From Lachnospiraceae bacterium (GTDB lineage Bacteria; Bacillota; Clostridia; Lachnospirales; Lachnospiraceae): a stretch of DNA of 39,848 bases. Location of the stretch: the NCBI GenBank assembly GCA_022781985.1, contig JALESH010000083.1, positions 1 to 39,848 of the forward strand. Reading direction: 5' to 3'. Positions 1 to 8,184 of the stretch are shown here, piece after piece (within the stretch, counting starts at the first letter, position 1; every line of letters starts with the position of its first letter). The notes below the pieces were generated by a model. The model worked only from the letters and a program-made list of their open reading frames with translations, was not told the DNA's origin and did not search any database. The translations under genes were made by a program, and so were the position numbers.

Positions 1-381
1 GTATACCGACTTATCAATCAGCTCCTCTGCATATCTCAGCATTTTCTCCTGCAGATGATTTCCTCTGTATGCAGGCAGCACCACAGCAGATTCCATGTGA
101 ACCACCTTCCCAAGCTCAGCAAGAGGAAGCCCTATATCATATCCCAGATTGTCCTCCGCCGATCCCGGATATCTGAGAATAAGTCCTGCCACAATTTTCC
201 CATCAGCATCACAGGCAGCAACGGCAAATCCGGAATCCTGTATATGCTGTTCCACATATGCCAGATCGTCACATACATATAGATCCTTATCCTCCAGTGC
301 CTCAGCAGCCTCCACCATAATCCTATGGATGGAAGCTGCATCCTCCGGCCCGGCTCTTCTGATCAGAAAATCTCTTTTCAT
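1..381 (-). CDS. GNAT-family N-acetyltransferase (3' end cut by window)
   Basis: This is the N-terminal 127 residues of a GNAT-fold acyltransferase; the gene runs off the left edge. It starts MKRDFLIRRAGPEDA, the usual beta1-alpha1 opening of the family. The acetyl-CoA binding motif A is present near residues 95-115: the strand HMESAVVLP is followed by YRGNHLQEKML, which matches the family pattern Q/R-x-x-G-x-G/A in degenerate form. The ATG at 381 is preceded by AGAGAGG at a good distance. The substrate cannot be read from sequence, since GNAT enzymes acetylate amino sugars, peptides, antibiotics and more. The terminator at 457-485 separates it from the tRNA-Gly unit upstream, so it should have its own promoter, but I see no clear one in the 75 bp between them. 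Family assignment is good; function is unknown. Confidence 0.8.
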   Translation of the reverse strand, partial: MKRDFLIRRAGPEDAASIHRIMVEAAEALEDKDLYVCDDLAYVEQHIQDSGFAVAACDADGKIVAGLILRYPGSAEDNLGYDIGLPLAELGKVVHMESAVVLPAYRGNHLQEKMLRYAEELIDKSVY

Positions 382-456
382 CCCGAAAACCTCTCTGCTC
401 TCAGCTTCAAAGGCCTGATAAAGCAAGCCGTTTTGAATGCCTTATTGCTGCACAAT

Positions 457-485
457 AAAAAAACTCTTGATCTCTCAAGAGTTTT
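457..485 (-). terminator. Rho-independent terminator after tRNA-Gly
   Basis: An 11-bp stem (AAAACTCTTGA / TCAAGAGTTTT) closes a GAGA loop and is followed on the minus strand by a run of seven T. It lies 25 bp beyond the 3' end of tRNA-Gly and probably ends that transcript. Confidence 0.85.
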
Positions 486-509
486 CTAAAGCTTTTACCA
501 AAGCCTCAA

Positions 510-580
510 AGCAGATAACGGGAATTGAACCCGCCTCTCCGGCTTGGGAAGCCGGCGTTCTACCGATGAACTATATCTGC
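510..580 (-). tRNA. tRNA-Gly (anticodon CCC)
   Basis: A full cloverleaf can be folded. The acceptor stem is GCAGATA/TATCTGC, the D arm GTTC...GAAC, and the anticodon stem CCGGC/GCCGG with loop TTCCCAA, giving anticodon CCC. The T arm carries TTCAATT. The discriminator base is T (position 510) and CCA is not encoded. It reads GGG codons. The gene starts only 6 nt after the stop codon of the HPr-like gene and is followed by a strong terminator, so it is probably co-transcribed with that gene and cut out of the mRNA, unless a promoter lies inside the coding region. Confidence 0.95.
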
Positions 581-586
581 AGAATA

Positions 587-826
587 TCAATCTCTGACTA
601 TAAACTTATCCAGAGCAGCTGTAATCTCTTCCTCCTGAGCACTGGTCTCCAATATCCTCAGTTCCAACACCTGAGTCAGATCCATACTGAATATACCCAT
701 TACGGACTTGGCATCCACTAGATATCTACCCGAAGCTAAATCAAAATAGCCGTTAAACTGCTCCATAATATTGACAAATTTCTTTACCTCTTCAATGGAC
801 TGCAATCTGATTCTAATGCTTTTCAT
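587..826 (-). CDS. HPr-fold protein lacking the phosphocarrier histidine (Crh-like)
   Basis: A 79-residue protein of the HPr family. The segment VDAKSVMGIFSMDL (residues 37-50) lines up with the HPr regulatory helix around Ser46 (consensus KSIMGVMSLG), so the target serine of HPr kinase is kept here as Ser41. The N-terminal loop that should carry GxHARPA instead reads LQSIEEVKKFVN, with no histidine, so it cannot pass phosphate in the PTS. This is the pattern of Bacillus Crh, a regulatory HPr paralogue acting with CcpA, although the alignment here is loose. I chose the ATG at 826 because GAGAGGAGG lies about 10 nt upstream; the reading frame stays open further upstream without another such site. 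The gene has its own promoter at 932-960 and a leader of about 100 nt. The function is inferred. Confidence 0.75.
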   Translation of the reverse strand: MKSIRIRLQSIEEVKKFVNIMEQFNGYFDLASGRYLVDAKSVMGIFSMDLTQVLELRILETSAQEEEITAALDKFIVRD

Positions 827-931
827 CTGCCGGATAACCTCTCCTCTCCCGGGGGGCTGATACAGATTATTGTATGGATGCACTGTCCGGCTTATCATCA
901 GACAGCACACCCGATCACACAACCTATATAG

Positions 932-960
932 ATTTTATCCCCTGTAGGCTGATTTGTCAA
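932..960 (-). promoter_or_regulatory. Sigma-A promoter of the HPr-like gene and tRNA-Gly
   Basis: TTGACA (955-960) and TAAAAT (932-937) are separated by 17 bp. The -35 element abuts the stop codon of the methionine gene at 961. Transcription would start near 925, about 100 nt before the HPr-like ATG. Confidence 0.75.
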
Positions 961-2739
961 CTATAAAATTTTTTCCAGAAGTCTGACTCTGTTAAAAGGG
1001 ATGGAAAAATAATAGCCATCCGCAAATTCCTCTGTCATTGTCATCACCCGTTTGGCAATAGCCACTCCCGCCATCTCCCCCTCTTCTCTGCTCATTTCAG
1101 CGGAAAAGCCTGCCATTGTCTCTTCATCCACATGGATTCCTGCCATTTCATTCCTGATGAAAAGGGCATTTCTCAGACTGACAAGTGGCATGATCCCACA
1201 CAGGATCCGGGCACCGGTCTCTTCCTTTACTTTTCTGACCCTCTCTGCATCCTCTGTGGTAAAGATGGGCTGAGTCAGGAAGAACTCTGCCCCCTGCTCC
1301 ATTTTCCTCTTTGTCCTCTTTATTTCCACCTCCAGATTAGGGCGTCCCGGATTCAGGGCTCCTCCGAAGGTAATAGGATCCTTTACAAACTCCTCGCTGT
1401 TCAGTTCCCGGATGATCTTCATCAACCCTACAGCATCAAAATTAAACACACCTTTGATATCCTGTCTCATAAGCGTGGGCACCGGATCACCGGTGATTGC
1501 CAGTATGTTCCGCACCCCATTGATATATCCGCCCAAAAGCTGGGATCGCACCGCAATGGCATTTCTGTCTCTGCAGCAGATATGAGGCATGACACAAAGC
1601 CCTGTCTCGTTCTGTACCTTCATGGCCATCAGCATGGAATCAGCCCTGGTTCTTCCCGAGGGAGAGTCAGGAAAGGTCAGCACATCCACCTCCATGTTTT
1701 TCAGCCTGAAAGCCCCCTCCATCACCCTGCCGTCATCCACACCCGGCGGAGGCGACAGCTCTACTGCGATCAGCTTCCTATTTCCCTGCCTGCCGCTCCA
1801 GAAGCTGCTGTCCTTGATCCGCAGGCCCTTTGAAGCAGGCCTCATATGCTTCGGTCTCTTCCCTTCTGCAGCCCTCAGATCTATCACCCCGCACATTTCT
1901 TTGATATATGCAGGATCTGTACCGCAGCAGCCTCCCAAAAATCCCACCCCAAGAGCGGCAATGGCCTTCATCCTCTCCGCAAAATATTCCTTACTATTGC
2001 TGAATACCTTACGGTTTTCAATATATTTTGGATAGCCTGCATTGGGCAGTGCCGTGATATATTTTCCTTCAGGAAAATCCATTCCCTCCAGAAGCTGCTG
2101 CAGATGACCGGGCCCCACTCCGCAGTTAAAGCCTGCAGCATCAATCTCCTGTATGCTTCCGGCCTCCTCCATCAGCCTGCGGGCGCTGAGCCCTGCATTA
2201 CTGTAGCCGTGCTGATTCACACAGAACTGAACGATAACGAAAACATCCCTCTTCTGCTTCATATCCTTTATGACAGGAAGGATATCCTCCATATCCGCAA
2301 AGGTTTCAAATAACAGGATATCTGCACCTGCTTGCACCAGCGCCTCACAGATCAGCCTGTACTCCTCCTGCCTTTCCTCTCCCGTCATGCCTGCGCCGTC
2401 TGACAGCGGCCCCAAAGCTCCCGCAATAAAGCAGTCTTCACCTATCTTCCTTCCACAGTCCTCTGCCGCTTTCACTGCATTCTCCCAGGCGGCCTTTATA
2501 TTCCGATGCAGACCGGCAGCATCACAGGAAAGGGCTCTCCTGTTAGAAGCAAAGGTATTGGTTCTTATAAGCACTGCCCCTGCCTCCAAATATCCCCTGT
2601 GTACCTCCTCAACCCACTCAGGCTCTGAAGCATTGCAGCTCTCCGGCAGAGTGCCGTCTCCGTGAAGCTGGGAAAACCAGGTACCAAACGCTCCATCACA
2701 TATGATTCTTTTGCCTTTCAGATACTCCTGAATTTTCAT
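961..2739 (-). CDS. yitJ: Bifunctional homocysteine S-methyltransferase / 5,10-methylenetetrahydrofolate reductase
   Basis: A two-domain enzyme of 592 residues. The N-terminal half (about 1-290) is a homocysteine methyltransferase barrel: the zinc-binding cysteines appear in GFNCGVGP and GFLGGCCGTDP, and the opening ICDGAFGTWF is typical. The C-terminal half (about 315-592) is a MetF-like flavoprotein: LIAVELSPPPGVDDG, the folate-site segment ILAITGDPVP and EFFLTQPIF. The MetF half reduces methylene-tetrahydrofolate to methyl-tetrahydrofolate, and the N-terminal half moves a methyl group to homocysteine to make methionine. Bacillus subtilis YitJ has the same layout. No S-box or T-box is visible. 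The gene starts 23 bp after the second solute-binding lipoprotein, so it is probably transcribed from the ABC operon, an unexpected partner. Function is confident; the methyl donor used in vivo is not. Confidence 0.93.
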   Translation of the reverse strand: MKIQEYLKGKRIICDGAFGTWFSQLHGDGTLPESCNASEPEWVEEVHRGYLEAGAVLIRTNTFASNRRALSCDAAGLHRNIKAAWENAVKAAEDCGRKIGEDCFIAGALGPLSDGAGMTGEERQEEYRLICEALVQAGADILLFETFADMEDILPVIKDMKQKRDVFVIVQFCVNQHGYSNAGLSARRLMEEAGSIQEIDAAGFNCGVGPGHLQQLLEGMDFPEGKYITALPNAGYPKYIENRKVFSNSKEYFAERMKAIAALGVGFLGGCCGTDPAYIKEMCGVIDLRAAEGKRPKHMRPASKGLRIKDSSFWSGRQGNRKLIAVELSPPPGVDDGRVMEGAFRLKNMEVDVLTFPDSPSGRTRADSMLMAMKVQNETGLCVMPHICCRDRNAIAVRSQLLGGYINGVRNILAITGDPVPTLMRQDIKGVFNFDAVGLMKIIRELNSEEFVKDPITFGGALNPGRPNLEVEIKRTKRKMEQGAEFFLTQPIFTTEDAERVRKVKEETGARILCGIMPLVSLRNALFIRNEMAGIHVDEETMAGFSAEMSREEGEMAGVAIAKRVMTMTEEFADGYYFSIPFNRVRLLEKIL

Positions 2740-2762
2740 ATCCTGTCCACACCCTTCTTAAA

Positions 2763-5012
2763 CTATCTGTTCTCATTTACATAGATCTGTACCCTGCTTT
2801 GGATAATATCAGCCACATCCTTTACCTTTTTCTGCCCCGCAAAGTAGGCTGCCGCTTCCTCCTGTATGATTCCTACCAGCTCCTCATCATAGGTATAGAC
2901 ACGATTTACAGACCTGATATAATCCAGAACCTCGTCCACCTCTTCCTGTGTCATAGGCGTAATGACGACCTCCACATCTCCTGCATAAAAGGTCTCATCA
3001 TACTCCACCAGAGCTCCGGTCTCATCCTCATAGACCGGCCTCTTCATGGCCTCCTGTCCCAGTGCCTCTATGCTTTCGATGCTCAGGGGCAGACCATATC
3101 CGATCTTACTCTGATATTCATCCGTCAGAAAATACCTCAAAAACTGCCATACACCTTCCTTATTTTTGGATTTGGAAGACATGGCCAATTCCAGGGTGGC
3201 AGAAACTGCTGCTCCATTCCCGTCCTCTGCCGGAAAACCTATCAATGTAATATCCTCGCCAAAGCTTCCTTTTTTGATACTGTTATAGCTGGAGAAGCTG
3301 TCCAGATACATCATCATCAGCAGTACCTTCCCCTCTCTCCACATAACAGGGTAGGTGTTCCAGTACTCCTCTGTATAATAGTCTTCTCCTATTGTTTCCG
3401 GAAACTCATTGGCAAACTCCAACAGAGAAAGGAAGCCCTCCGAATCAAAGCTGCATTTACCGCTGTCCCAGTCAATAAACTCCTCTCCCGTCATCTGAAT
3501 GCTGCTGCGCAGAATGCCATTCCTGTCCATGCCATCAAAGTACTGCACTCCCTCAGGCTTTGATGCCATCACTGCCCTCAGCTCCTTCAGCGTCCAGCCC
3601 GGTTCAGCTCCCACATCCTTCGTCTTACCTGCCACCGTCTGGATAATAAAGCTGGGAGTCAGACGATAGAGCCTTCCATCGGTTTCATACGCCTCTAAAA
3701 TATTCTGCAGATAGTCTTCCCGGTTCAGCTCTCCATCCTTCTCTATGTAAGGATACAGATCCTCAAACAGTCCCTTGGCCAAATAGCTGGAAACCGGAAG
3801 CTGATTGTTGAGCAGGAGAATATCCGGCACCTTTCCTGATGCAATATCTGTATTGAGCCTAGTGATACCAGCCATATAATCATCCATTGTATCGAACTGG
3901 CTGTAATCAGTAATCTGTATCCTGTAATCACCACTGCTCTTATTAAATTCCACTATCTGTCCCCGCACATCCCAGTCCAGGCCGTAGCAGGCCAGTGTAA
4001 GCAGCGTTTTATCCTCTACATCCTCCGGATCCACCTTGGTCATCCTCAGCAGTACATTCTCTCCAGTCATCTCATCGCTGGAAAGAGCATATATTTCCTT
4101 TTCATTCACCACAGCCAGACTGTTCACGTAGGGATAGACCATATCCGAGTCTATGAAATTCATCAACAGGGTAGTAGCCTCATCCCCAAGATTATAACCG
4201 TAAATCCCGGTATTTCCTACCAGATAAAAATCATACCCATTTCCTGTATATAAACTGTAGCTGCCCGAATTGCCCGGAATAGTATAGCTGTCAGAGATTT
4301 CTCCTGTCTCTACATCCAGTCTGCTCAGAACAAATTCATTGGAGGCAGAATTATAAAAATAAAGTACCAGGTCTCCATTGGCAAGCTGATAAGCCTCACT
4401 GCTTTCAATATCTGTTTTCGGCTCCACAGTCTTTATCAGATTGCCGTCCTCACCATAAAGCCTGAGTCCTCTCCCCTCCATCAGGGCGATCCTGCCGTCC
4501 CCAAGCAGTCTCATCCACTGCAGCCAGTAGCCCTCGCCTTCCGGAATATCCTCATTCAGAGGACTTTTCCACAACTCCTGACCGGACTCATCCAGCCTCA
4601 CCAGATAATAATTATCTTCAAATATCACATTGTCCGGATCGCTCTCATCATAGCCATATTCATTCAATACAGCATAATAGCCGCCCTTCCCGTCCGGAAC
4701 CTCCTGACTGTAGCTTCTGTTGTCCCCCGTCCTCAGCTCTATCTTCTCAAAATCTGAACCATCCGGATTCCTGCTGAGCAGAGTCATAACGGCACCGCCT
4801 TCCTCCTGCCAGTTATAACAGACCGCATACATCCTTCCATCCCTGATATAAAATCTGCTGAGAGTGCTCATATCCTCAACTTCTTCCAATTGAACCGCTT
4901 CTGCCTTATATACATAATCTTTGGAGGCAGAGATGTCCTCTCCTCCCTTTCCACAGGCCGCCAAAGCCAATGCCATGATCCCCACCAGGAAACCGATTCC
5001 CTTCTTTCCCAT
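2763..5012 (-). CDS. Lipoprotein with propeller-like N-terminus and ABC solute-binding domain (paralogue 2)
   Basis: A 749-residue lipoprotein. The start at 5012 gives a signal peptide with lipobox LAAC (Cys20) and avoids overlap with the gene upstream; an in-frame extension to 5099 has no signal logic. Residues about 30-350 are rich in repeated strand-turn-strand segments (for example RDGRMYAVCYN, LANGDLVLYFYN), which suggests a beta-propeller-like sensor domain. From about 355 a type 1 extracellular solute-binding fold follows: LTLACYG, IVEFNKSSGDYRIQI, DILLLNNQLP, then KGLFEDLYPYIEKDG. It is clearly paralogous to the first gene of the operon at 10061-12514; both end in IIQ(S/N)RVQIYVNENR. 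Solute-binding proteins of this type usually bind sugars or oligosaccharides, but the ligand is unknown. It sits 55 bp after the MacB-core gene and 23 bp before the methionine gene. Confidence 0.85.
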   Translation of the reverse strand: MGKKGIGFLVGIMALALAACGKGGEDISASKDYVYKAEAVQLEEVEDMSTLSRFYIRDGRMYAVCYNWQEEGGAVMTLLSRNPDGSDFEKIELRTGDNRSYSQEVPDGKGGYYAVLNEYGYDESDPDNVIFEDNYYLVRLDESGQELWKSPLNEDIPEGEGYWLQWMRLLGDGRIALMEGRGLRLYGEDGNLIKTVEPKTDIESSEAYQLANGDLVLYFYNSASNEFVLSRLDVETGEISDSYTIPGNSGSYSLYTGNGYDFYLVGNTGIYGYNLGDEATTLLMNFIDSDMVYPYVNSLAVVNEKEIYALSSDEMTGENVLLRMTKVDPEDVEDKTLLTLACYGLDWDVRGQIVEFNKSSGDYRIQITDYSQFDTMDDYMAGITRLNTDIASGKVPDILLLNNQLPVSSYLAKGLFEDLYPYIEKDGELNREDYLQNILEAYETDGRLYRLTPSFIIQTVAGKTKDVGAEPGWTLKELRAVMASKPEGVQYFDGMDRNGILRSSIQMTGEEFIDWDSGKCSFDSEGFLSLLEFANEFPETIGEDYYTEEYWNTYPVMWREGKVLLMMMYLDSFSSYNSIKKGSFGEDITLIGFPAEDGNGAAVSATLELAMSSKSKNKEGVWQFLRYFLTDEYQSKIGYGLPLSIESIEALGQEAMKRPVYEDETGALVEYDETFYAGDVEVVITPMTQEEVDEVLDYIRSVNRVYTYDEELVGIIQEEAAAYFAGQKKVKDVADIIQSRVQIYVNENR

Positions 5013-5067
5013 GCAAAACACCTGCCTTTCCACTTTCCCCCTCACTTCCACGAAGCCCCCTCTCCTA

Positions 5068-6156
5068 TCAGAAATGCTTCCATTTATTCTTTTCTCCACG
5101 AAATCTCTCTACCAGCCTGTCTCTGCAGTCTGCCAGGAAGCAGCACACCGTCTTTAAGCTCCAGCTCTTTTTCCTCCACAGTCTGACCGATTCCACTGAT
5201 ACAATAGTGATCGGTATCAGCAGACTGAGTATCTGCAGGACGAGAAGTAGCGCAAACACATCCTCCCATCCTCTGGCCACTTTTTCCCAATAAGGATACC
5301 TGATGGCATGGGCATTCATGGAACGGATGCCGAATTCTGAAATTACGGTCAGAAGACCCTCCAGCCCATAGCGGGAAGAGTTCTCCACCACCCACATACT
5401 GTTCTCATTCATCCCAAGCTTCTGCTTCACATTTGTATATGCAAAATCCTTTACCGGATTGGGCATAACCACCTCATAGGTATTGATTCCAGAGGTACTC
5501 CCAAGCTCAGACAGGGTTTCAAACGAAACATACACCAGAGTCTCCTGCAGTCCGGCGGCAGAATGAAAATGGCTGTCCGCCCTTTTTATCACTCCGGAAA
5601 TATAATGGGGGATCCCCCCTATGCTTACTTCCATCCCTACGATATCATTGGAGCCAAACAGCTTCCAGGCTGCATCTTCATCCAGAATGACCTTATCCTG
5701 CATCAGATCCTCTCCCGAAAAATAGGAACCGTACAAAAGCTGAAGAGGATGGAAGAAGAAAAAATCTCCCCCTATGCCCACGGCCTTTGCTTCCAGAGTG
5801 TCCGTATCACTGCTCATAGTGATGCTTCCCTGTGCGCTGTAGGCATCCACCCACAGCCGGGCAGTTTCCTTGGGAGCCGTGATAGAGGCCTCCTTCAGAA
5901 GAGTATCCAGGCCATGCCGAAATTCTAATATCTTATTTTTATCCACTTCCACATCTTCTGTAAAAAAACAGCTGATCTGAGCGCTGTCCTTTTCCTCTGA
6001 CCAACGGAATGCTGCCGTCTGATCCTGCAGACCTCTTTTTTTCCCTTCAGAAAAAAGAGTCAGGCCCACCCAAAGCAGCAGACACAGGATAACCAACACT
6101 GAAATGACGATCTGTCTGGCCGATAAACTTTTAAAAAAACAAATCATTTTCTTCAT
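5068..6156 (-). CDS. MacB-like periplasmic core domain protein with reduced FtsX membrane part
   Basis: About 362 residues. One N-terminal membrane helix (IVISVLVILCLLLWVGLTLF) is followed by an extracellular region of roughly 260 residues that resembles the MacB periplasmic core domain, with the signature-like stretches VDAYSAQGSITMSSDTDT, VILDEDAAWKLFGSNDIVG and MEVSIGGIPHYISGVI. Only one C-terminal helix (VFALLLVLQILSLLIPITIV) and a short basic tail follow. Normal MacB/FtsX permeases have three helices after this domain and partner with a MacB ATPase; neither is present here. It follows the HlyD-type adaptor, the usual MacA-MacB pairing. The start is uncertain: ATG at 6156 has only a weak GGAA upstream, while TTG at 6192 overlaps the preceding stop codon. 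It may be a scaffold or mechanotransmission partner rather than a transporter; that is inference. Confidence 0.7.
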   Translation of the reverse strand: MKKMICFFKSLSARQIVISVLVILCLLLWVGLTLFSEGKKRGLQDQTAAFRWSEEKDSAQISCFFTEDVEVDKNKILEFRHGLDTLLKEASITAPKETARLWVDAYSAQGSITMSSDTDTLEAKAVGIGGDFFFFHPLQLLYGSYFSGEDLMQDKVILDEDAAWKLFGSNDIVGMEVSIGGIPHYISGVIKRADSHFHSAAGLQETLVYVSFETLSELGSTSGINTYEVVMPNPVKDFAYTNVKQKLGMNENSMWVVENSSRYGLEGLLTVISEFGIRSMNAHAIRYPYWEKVARGWEDVFALLLVLQILSLLIPITIVSVESVRLWRKKSWSLKTVCCFLADCRDRLVERFRGEKNKWKHF

Positions 6157-6181
6157 ATTCCAATTCCAAAAAGATGATAGA

Positions 6182-8170
6182 TTATTCTGCAAGACGAACC
6201 TGCTTGCCTGCCTCTACCGGCTTGGTGGCCGTGGTAATGACATACTCATAGCCGTAAAGAGCTGATGAAATGGCCGTATGAGTATCATCCGACGCCAGCA
6301 CCTCCACATCTGCCCTGGAGGCGATATACCTATTTCCCAGAGGACTGCTCTTGGATTCCACAATCAGGATAAATTTGCCGTTTTTGTCCTCCCTGATCGC
6401 ACTGTTGGGAACTACCAGCTCATAGTCGGCACTTTTCTGTCCTACGGAAAGGCTCATGGACTGTCCCGCCTGGACATCACCCTCTATCTGAAAGGTCAGC
6501 AGCTTCTTCTGAGCCGGCTCATTAGGGTCAGGCTTAATGGATGCCAGAACCGCCTTAACACCGTCGAAATACCAGGCATTCTGGATTTCTGCCGTATCTC
6601 CCACGGAAAGCTTCTTTGCCTGGGCTGAGGTGGCTGAAAAGGAAAGGGTAAAGCCCTTGCCTTCCGGCTGGATCACGGCCAGAGCCTCTTCCGGCTTGGT
6701 AGACTCTCCGGCCGTCAGGCTGATTGCCGAGATGGTGCCGGAAATAGGGGCTGTGATGGTACTTCCCACCGATTTTTCCTTCAGCTTCTCCACCTCTGCT
6801 TCCTTCTCGGCAATCTGGGCATTCTTGGCTGTCAGACTGAGCTGGGCAGTCAGGGACTTGATCAGATCGCTCTTTTCTGTTTCCAGCTTAGTGATTTCAG
6901 CCGTAATCCTCTCTACCTGTGCATCCGCATCGTTCTTGCTGTTAGAGGCCTGGGCAATCTGGGTATTCAGGGCATTCTGGGCACTTATATTTTTGGCGCC
7001 GGCTTCCTTGTTGCTCAGTGCCTCCTGGGCCGCTCCCTGAGTTGCCTTGGCATTTGCCAGATTATTTTCAGCATTTTCCAGAGAAGCCTTTAAAGAGTCC
7101 AAAAGAGATTTATCGGCCTGATAGGAGGCCAGCGCCTGGGCTGCCTTGTCCAGCTCTCCTGCCGCCACCGTCACTTTATCCTGTGCCACCGTCACCGCAT
7201 TTACTGCCGCATCATAAATGTGCAGCTTGATCTCATTATACTCCCTCTGAGCCGTGTCTATTTTCTCCTGATCCCCGGAGGCAACAGCCTCATTCAGCTT
7301 CTGCTGAGCCTGGGCCAGCCTGCCTTCCGCCTCTGCCAGCTGGCTTCTTTTTTCGGCCAGCTCTGCCTCCGCCGCAGCCTTTGCCTCCTGATGATTGGTC
7401 AATCCGCCCTCCAGGCTCACATGTCCGTTGGCATCGGTAACAGGACTGCCTAACAAGGCAATGGTTGCAGTCAGCCTGGCATTCACCTCTGTCATTTCCC
7501 CATTAATGCGTTCCACCTCAGCCTGGGCACTGGCGACAGAGGAAGTGGCAGAATTCACCGCCTGCTGCTCTGCCGTGGTATCCACCACCACCGCGTCCTG
7601 AAGGTTCTTCTGACTGGTCAGGTTATTCAGATTGCTCTGTGTATTCCTCTGATTTTCCGTAGCCGCTGTGAGACTGTTCTTCGCTGCCTTCAGCCTGTTG
7701 TCTATATCCGCAAGCTGCCCCTGAAAGGCTGCCATACTCCCGGTCTGTCCGCTCTCTACCCTGCTTATCACGTCACTGGTAATATCCCCGGTAAACAGGC
7801 CCGTCAGATAGGCCAGTCTCAGATCGTCCAGCTCCTTCTGGGCCTGCCGCAGCTCCTCACTCTCTACATCCTCCAGATAAAAAAGCACCTGATCCTTTTC
7901 CACCTGGTCACCATTCTTTACGCTGACACTTTCAATTTTCCTGCTTTCCTTCACCACAACCCTGTAGGGATCGGTGGCCTCCAGAATACCTGTTCCGCGT
8001 ACTTTTTCCGTGATCCTTCCCTGCTGTACATACTCCGTTGCCACCTCCGGAAGGGAATAGTTCATGATGGTGTTGGAAAAGAAAGTCAGCAGCAGCATAA
8101 CAGTCAAAAAAACGATGGCCGCATTCTTGACCCATTCCCTTCTCTTTGACGGATTGTTTTTTTCATTCAT
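6182..8170 (-). CDS. HlyD/MacA-type adaptor with very long coiled coil
   Basis: A 662-residue membrane-anchored adaptor. One helix at about 17-34 (AIVFLTVMLLLTFFSN) anchors it. The first half-lipoyl motif is at about 60-97 (VKNGDQVEKDQVLFYLED) and the second near 468-505 (STITAPISGTISAI). Between them lie about 370 residues of heptad-rich, Ala/Glu/Gln/Lys-rich sequence that should form a long helical hairpin, more than twice that of typical MacA proteins. A beta-barrel and membrane-proximal domain close the protein. In Gram-positives such adaptors work with MacB-like ABC exporters or in peptide and lipid export. Start at 8170: AGGAGG sits 10 nt upstream, and an in-frame extension to 8473 would run deep into the preceding permease gene. 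It begins 14 bp after that permease and precedes the MacB-core gene. Confidence 0.88.
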   Translation of the reverse strand: MNEKNNPSKRREWVKNAAIVFLTVMLLLTFFSNTIMNYSLPEVATEYVQQGRITEKVRGTGILEATDPYRVVVKESRKIESVSVKNGDQVEKDQVLFYLEDVESEELRQAQKELDDLRLAYLTGLFTGDITSDVISRVESGQTGSMAAFQGQLADIDNRLKAAKNSLTAATENQRNTQSNLNNLTSQKNLQDAVVVDTTAEQQAVNSATSSVASAQAEVERINGEMTEVNARLTATIALLGSPVTDANGHVSLEGGLTNHQEAKAAAEAELAEKRSQLAEAEGRLAQAQQKLNEAVASGDQEKIDTAQREYNEIKLHIYDAAVNAVTVAQDKVTVAAGELDKAAQALASYQADKSLLDSLKASLENAENNLANAKATQGAAQEALSNKEAGAKNISAQNALNTQIAQASNSKNDADAQVERITAEITKLETEKSDLIKSLTAQLSLTAKNAQIAEKEAEVEKLKEKSVGSTITAPISGTISAISLTAGESTKPEEALAVIQPEGKGFTLSFSATSAQAKKLSVGDTAEIQNAWYFDGVKAVLASIKPDPNEPAQKKLLTFQIEGDVQAGQSMSLSVGQKSADYELVVPNSAIREDKNGKFILIVESKSSPLGNRYIASRADVEVLASDDTHTAISSALYGYEYVITTATKPVEAGKQVRLAE

Positions 8171-8184
8171 CGAAGTTTTTCCTC

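Noticed and set aside
1132..1833. Long open frame on the plus strand opposite the methionine gene
   Set aside because: It is an antisense shadow: composition is His/Ser/Pro-rich, there is no ribosome binding site, and the minus strand encodes a complete conserved enzyme over the same bases.
2740..2762. SAM or T-box riboswitch ahead of the methionine gene
   Set aside because: The gap to the previous gene is only 23 bp and there is no T-box or S-box core in it.
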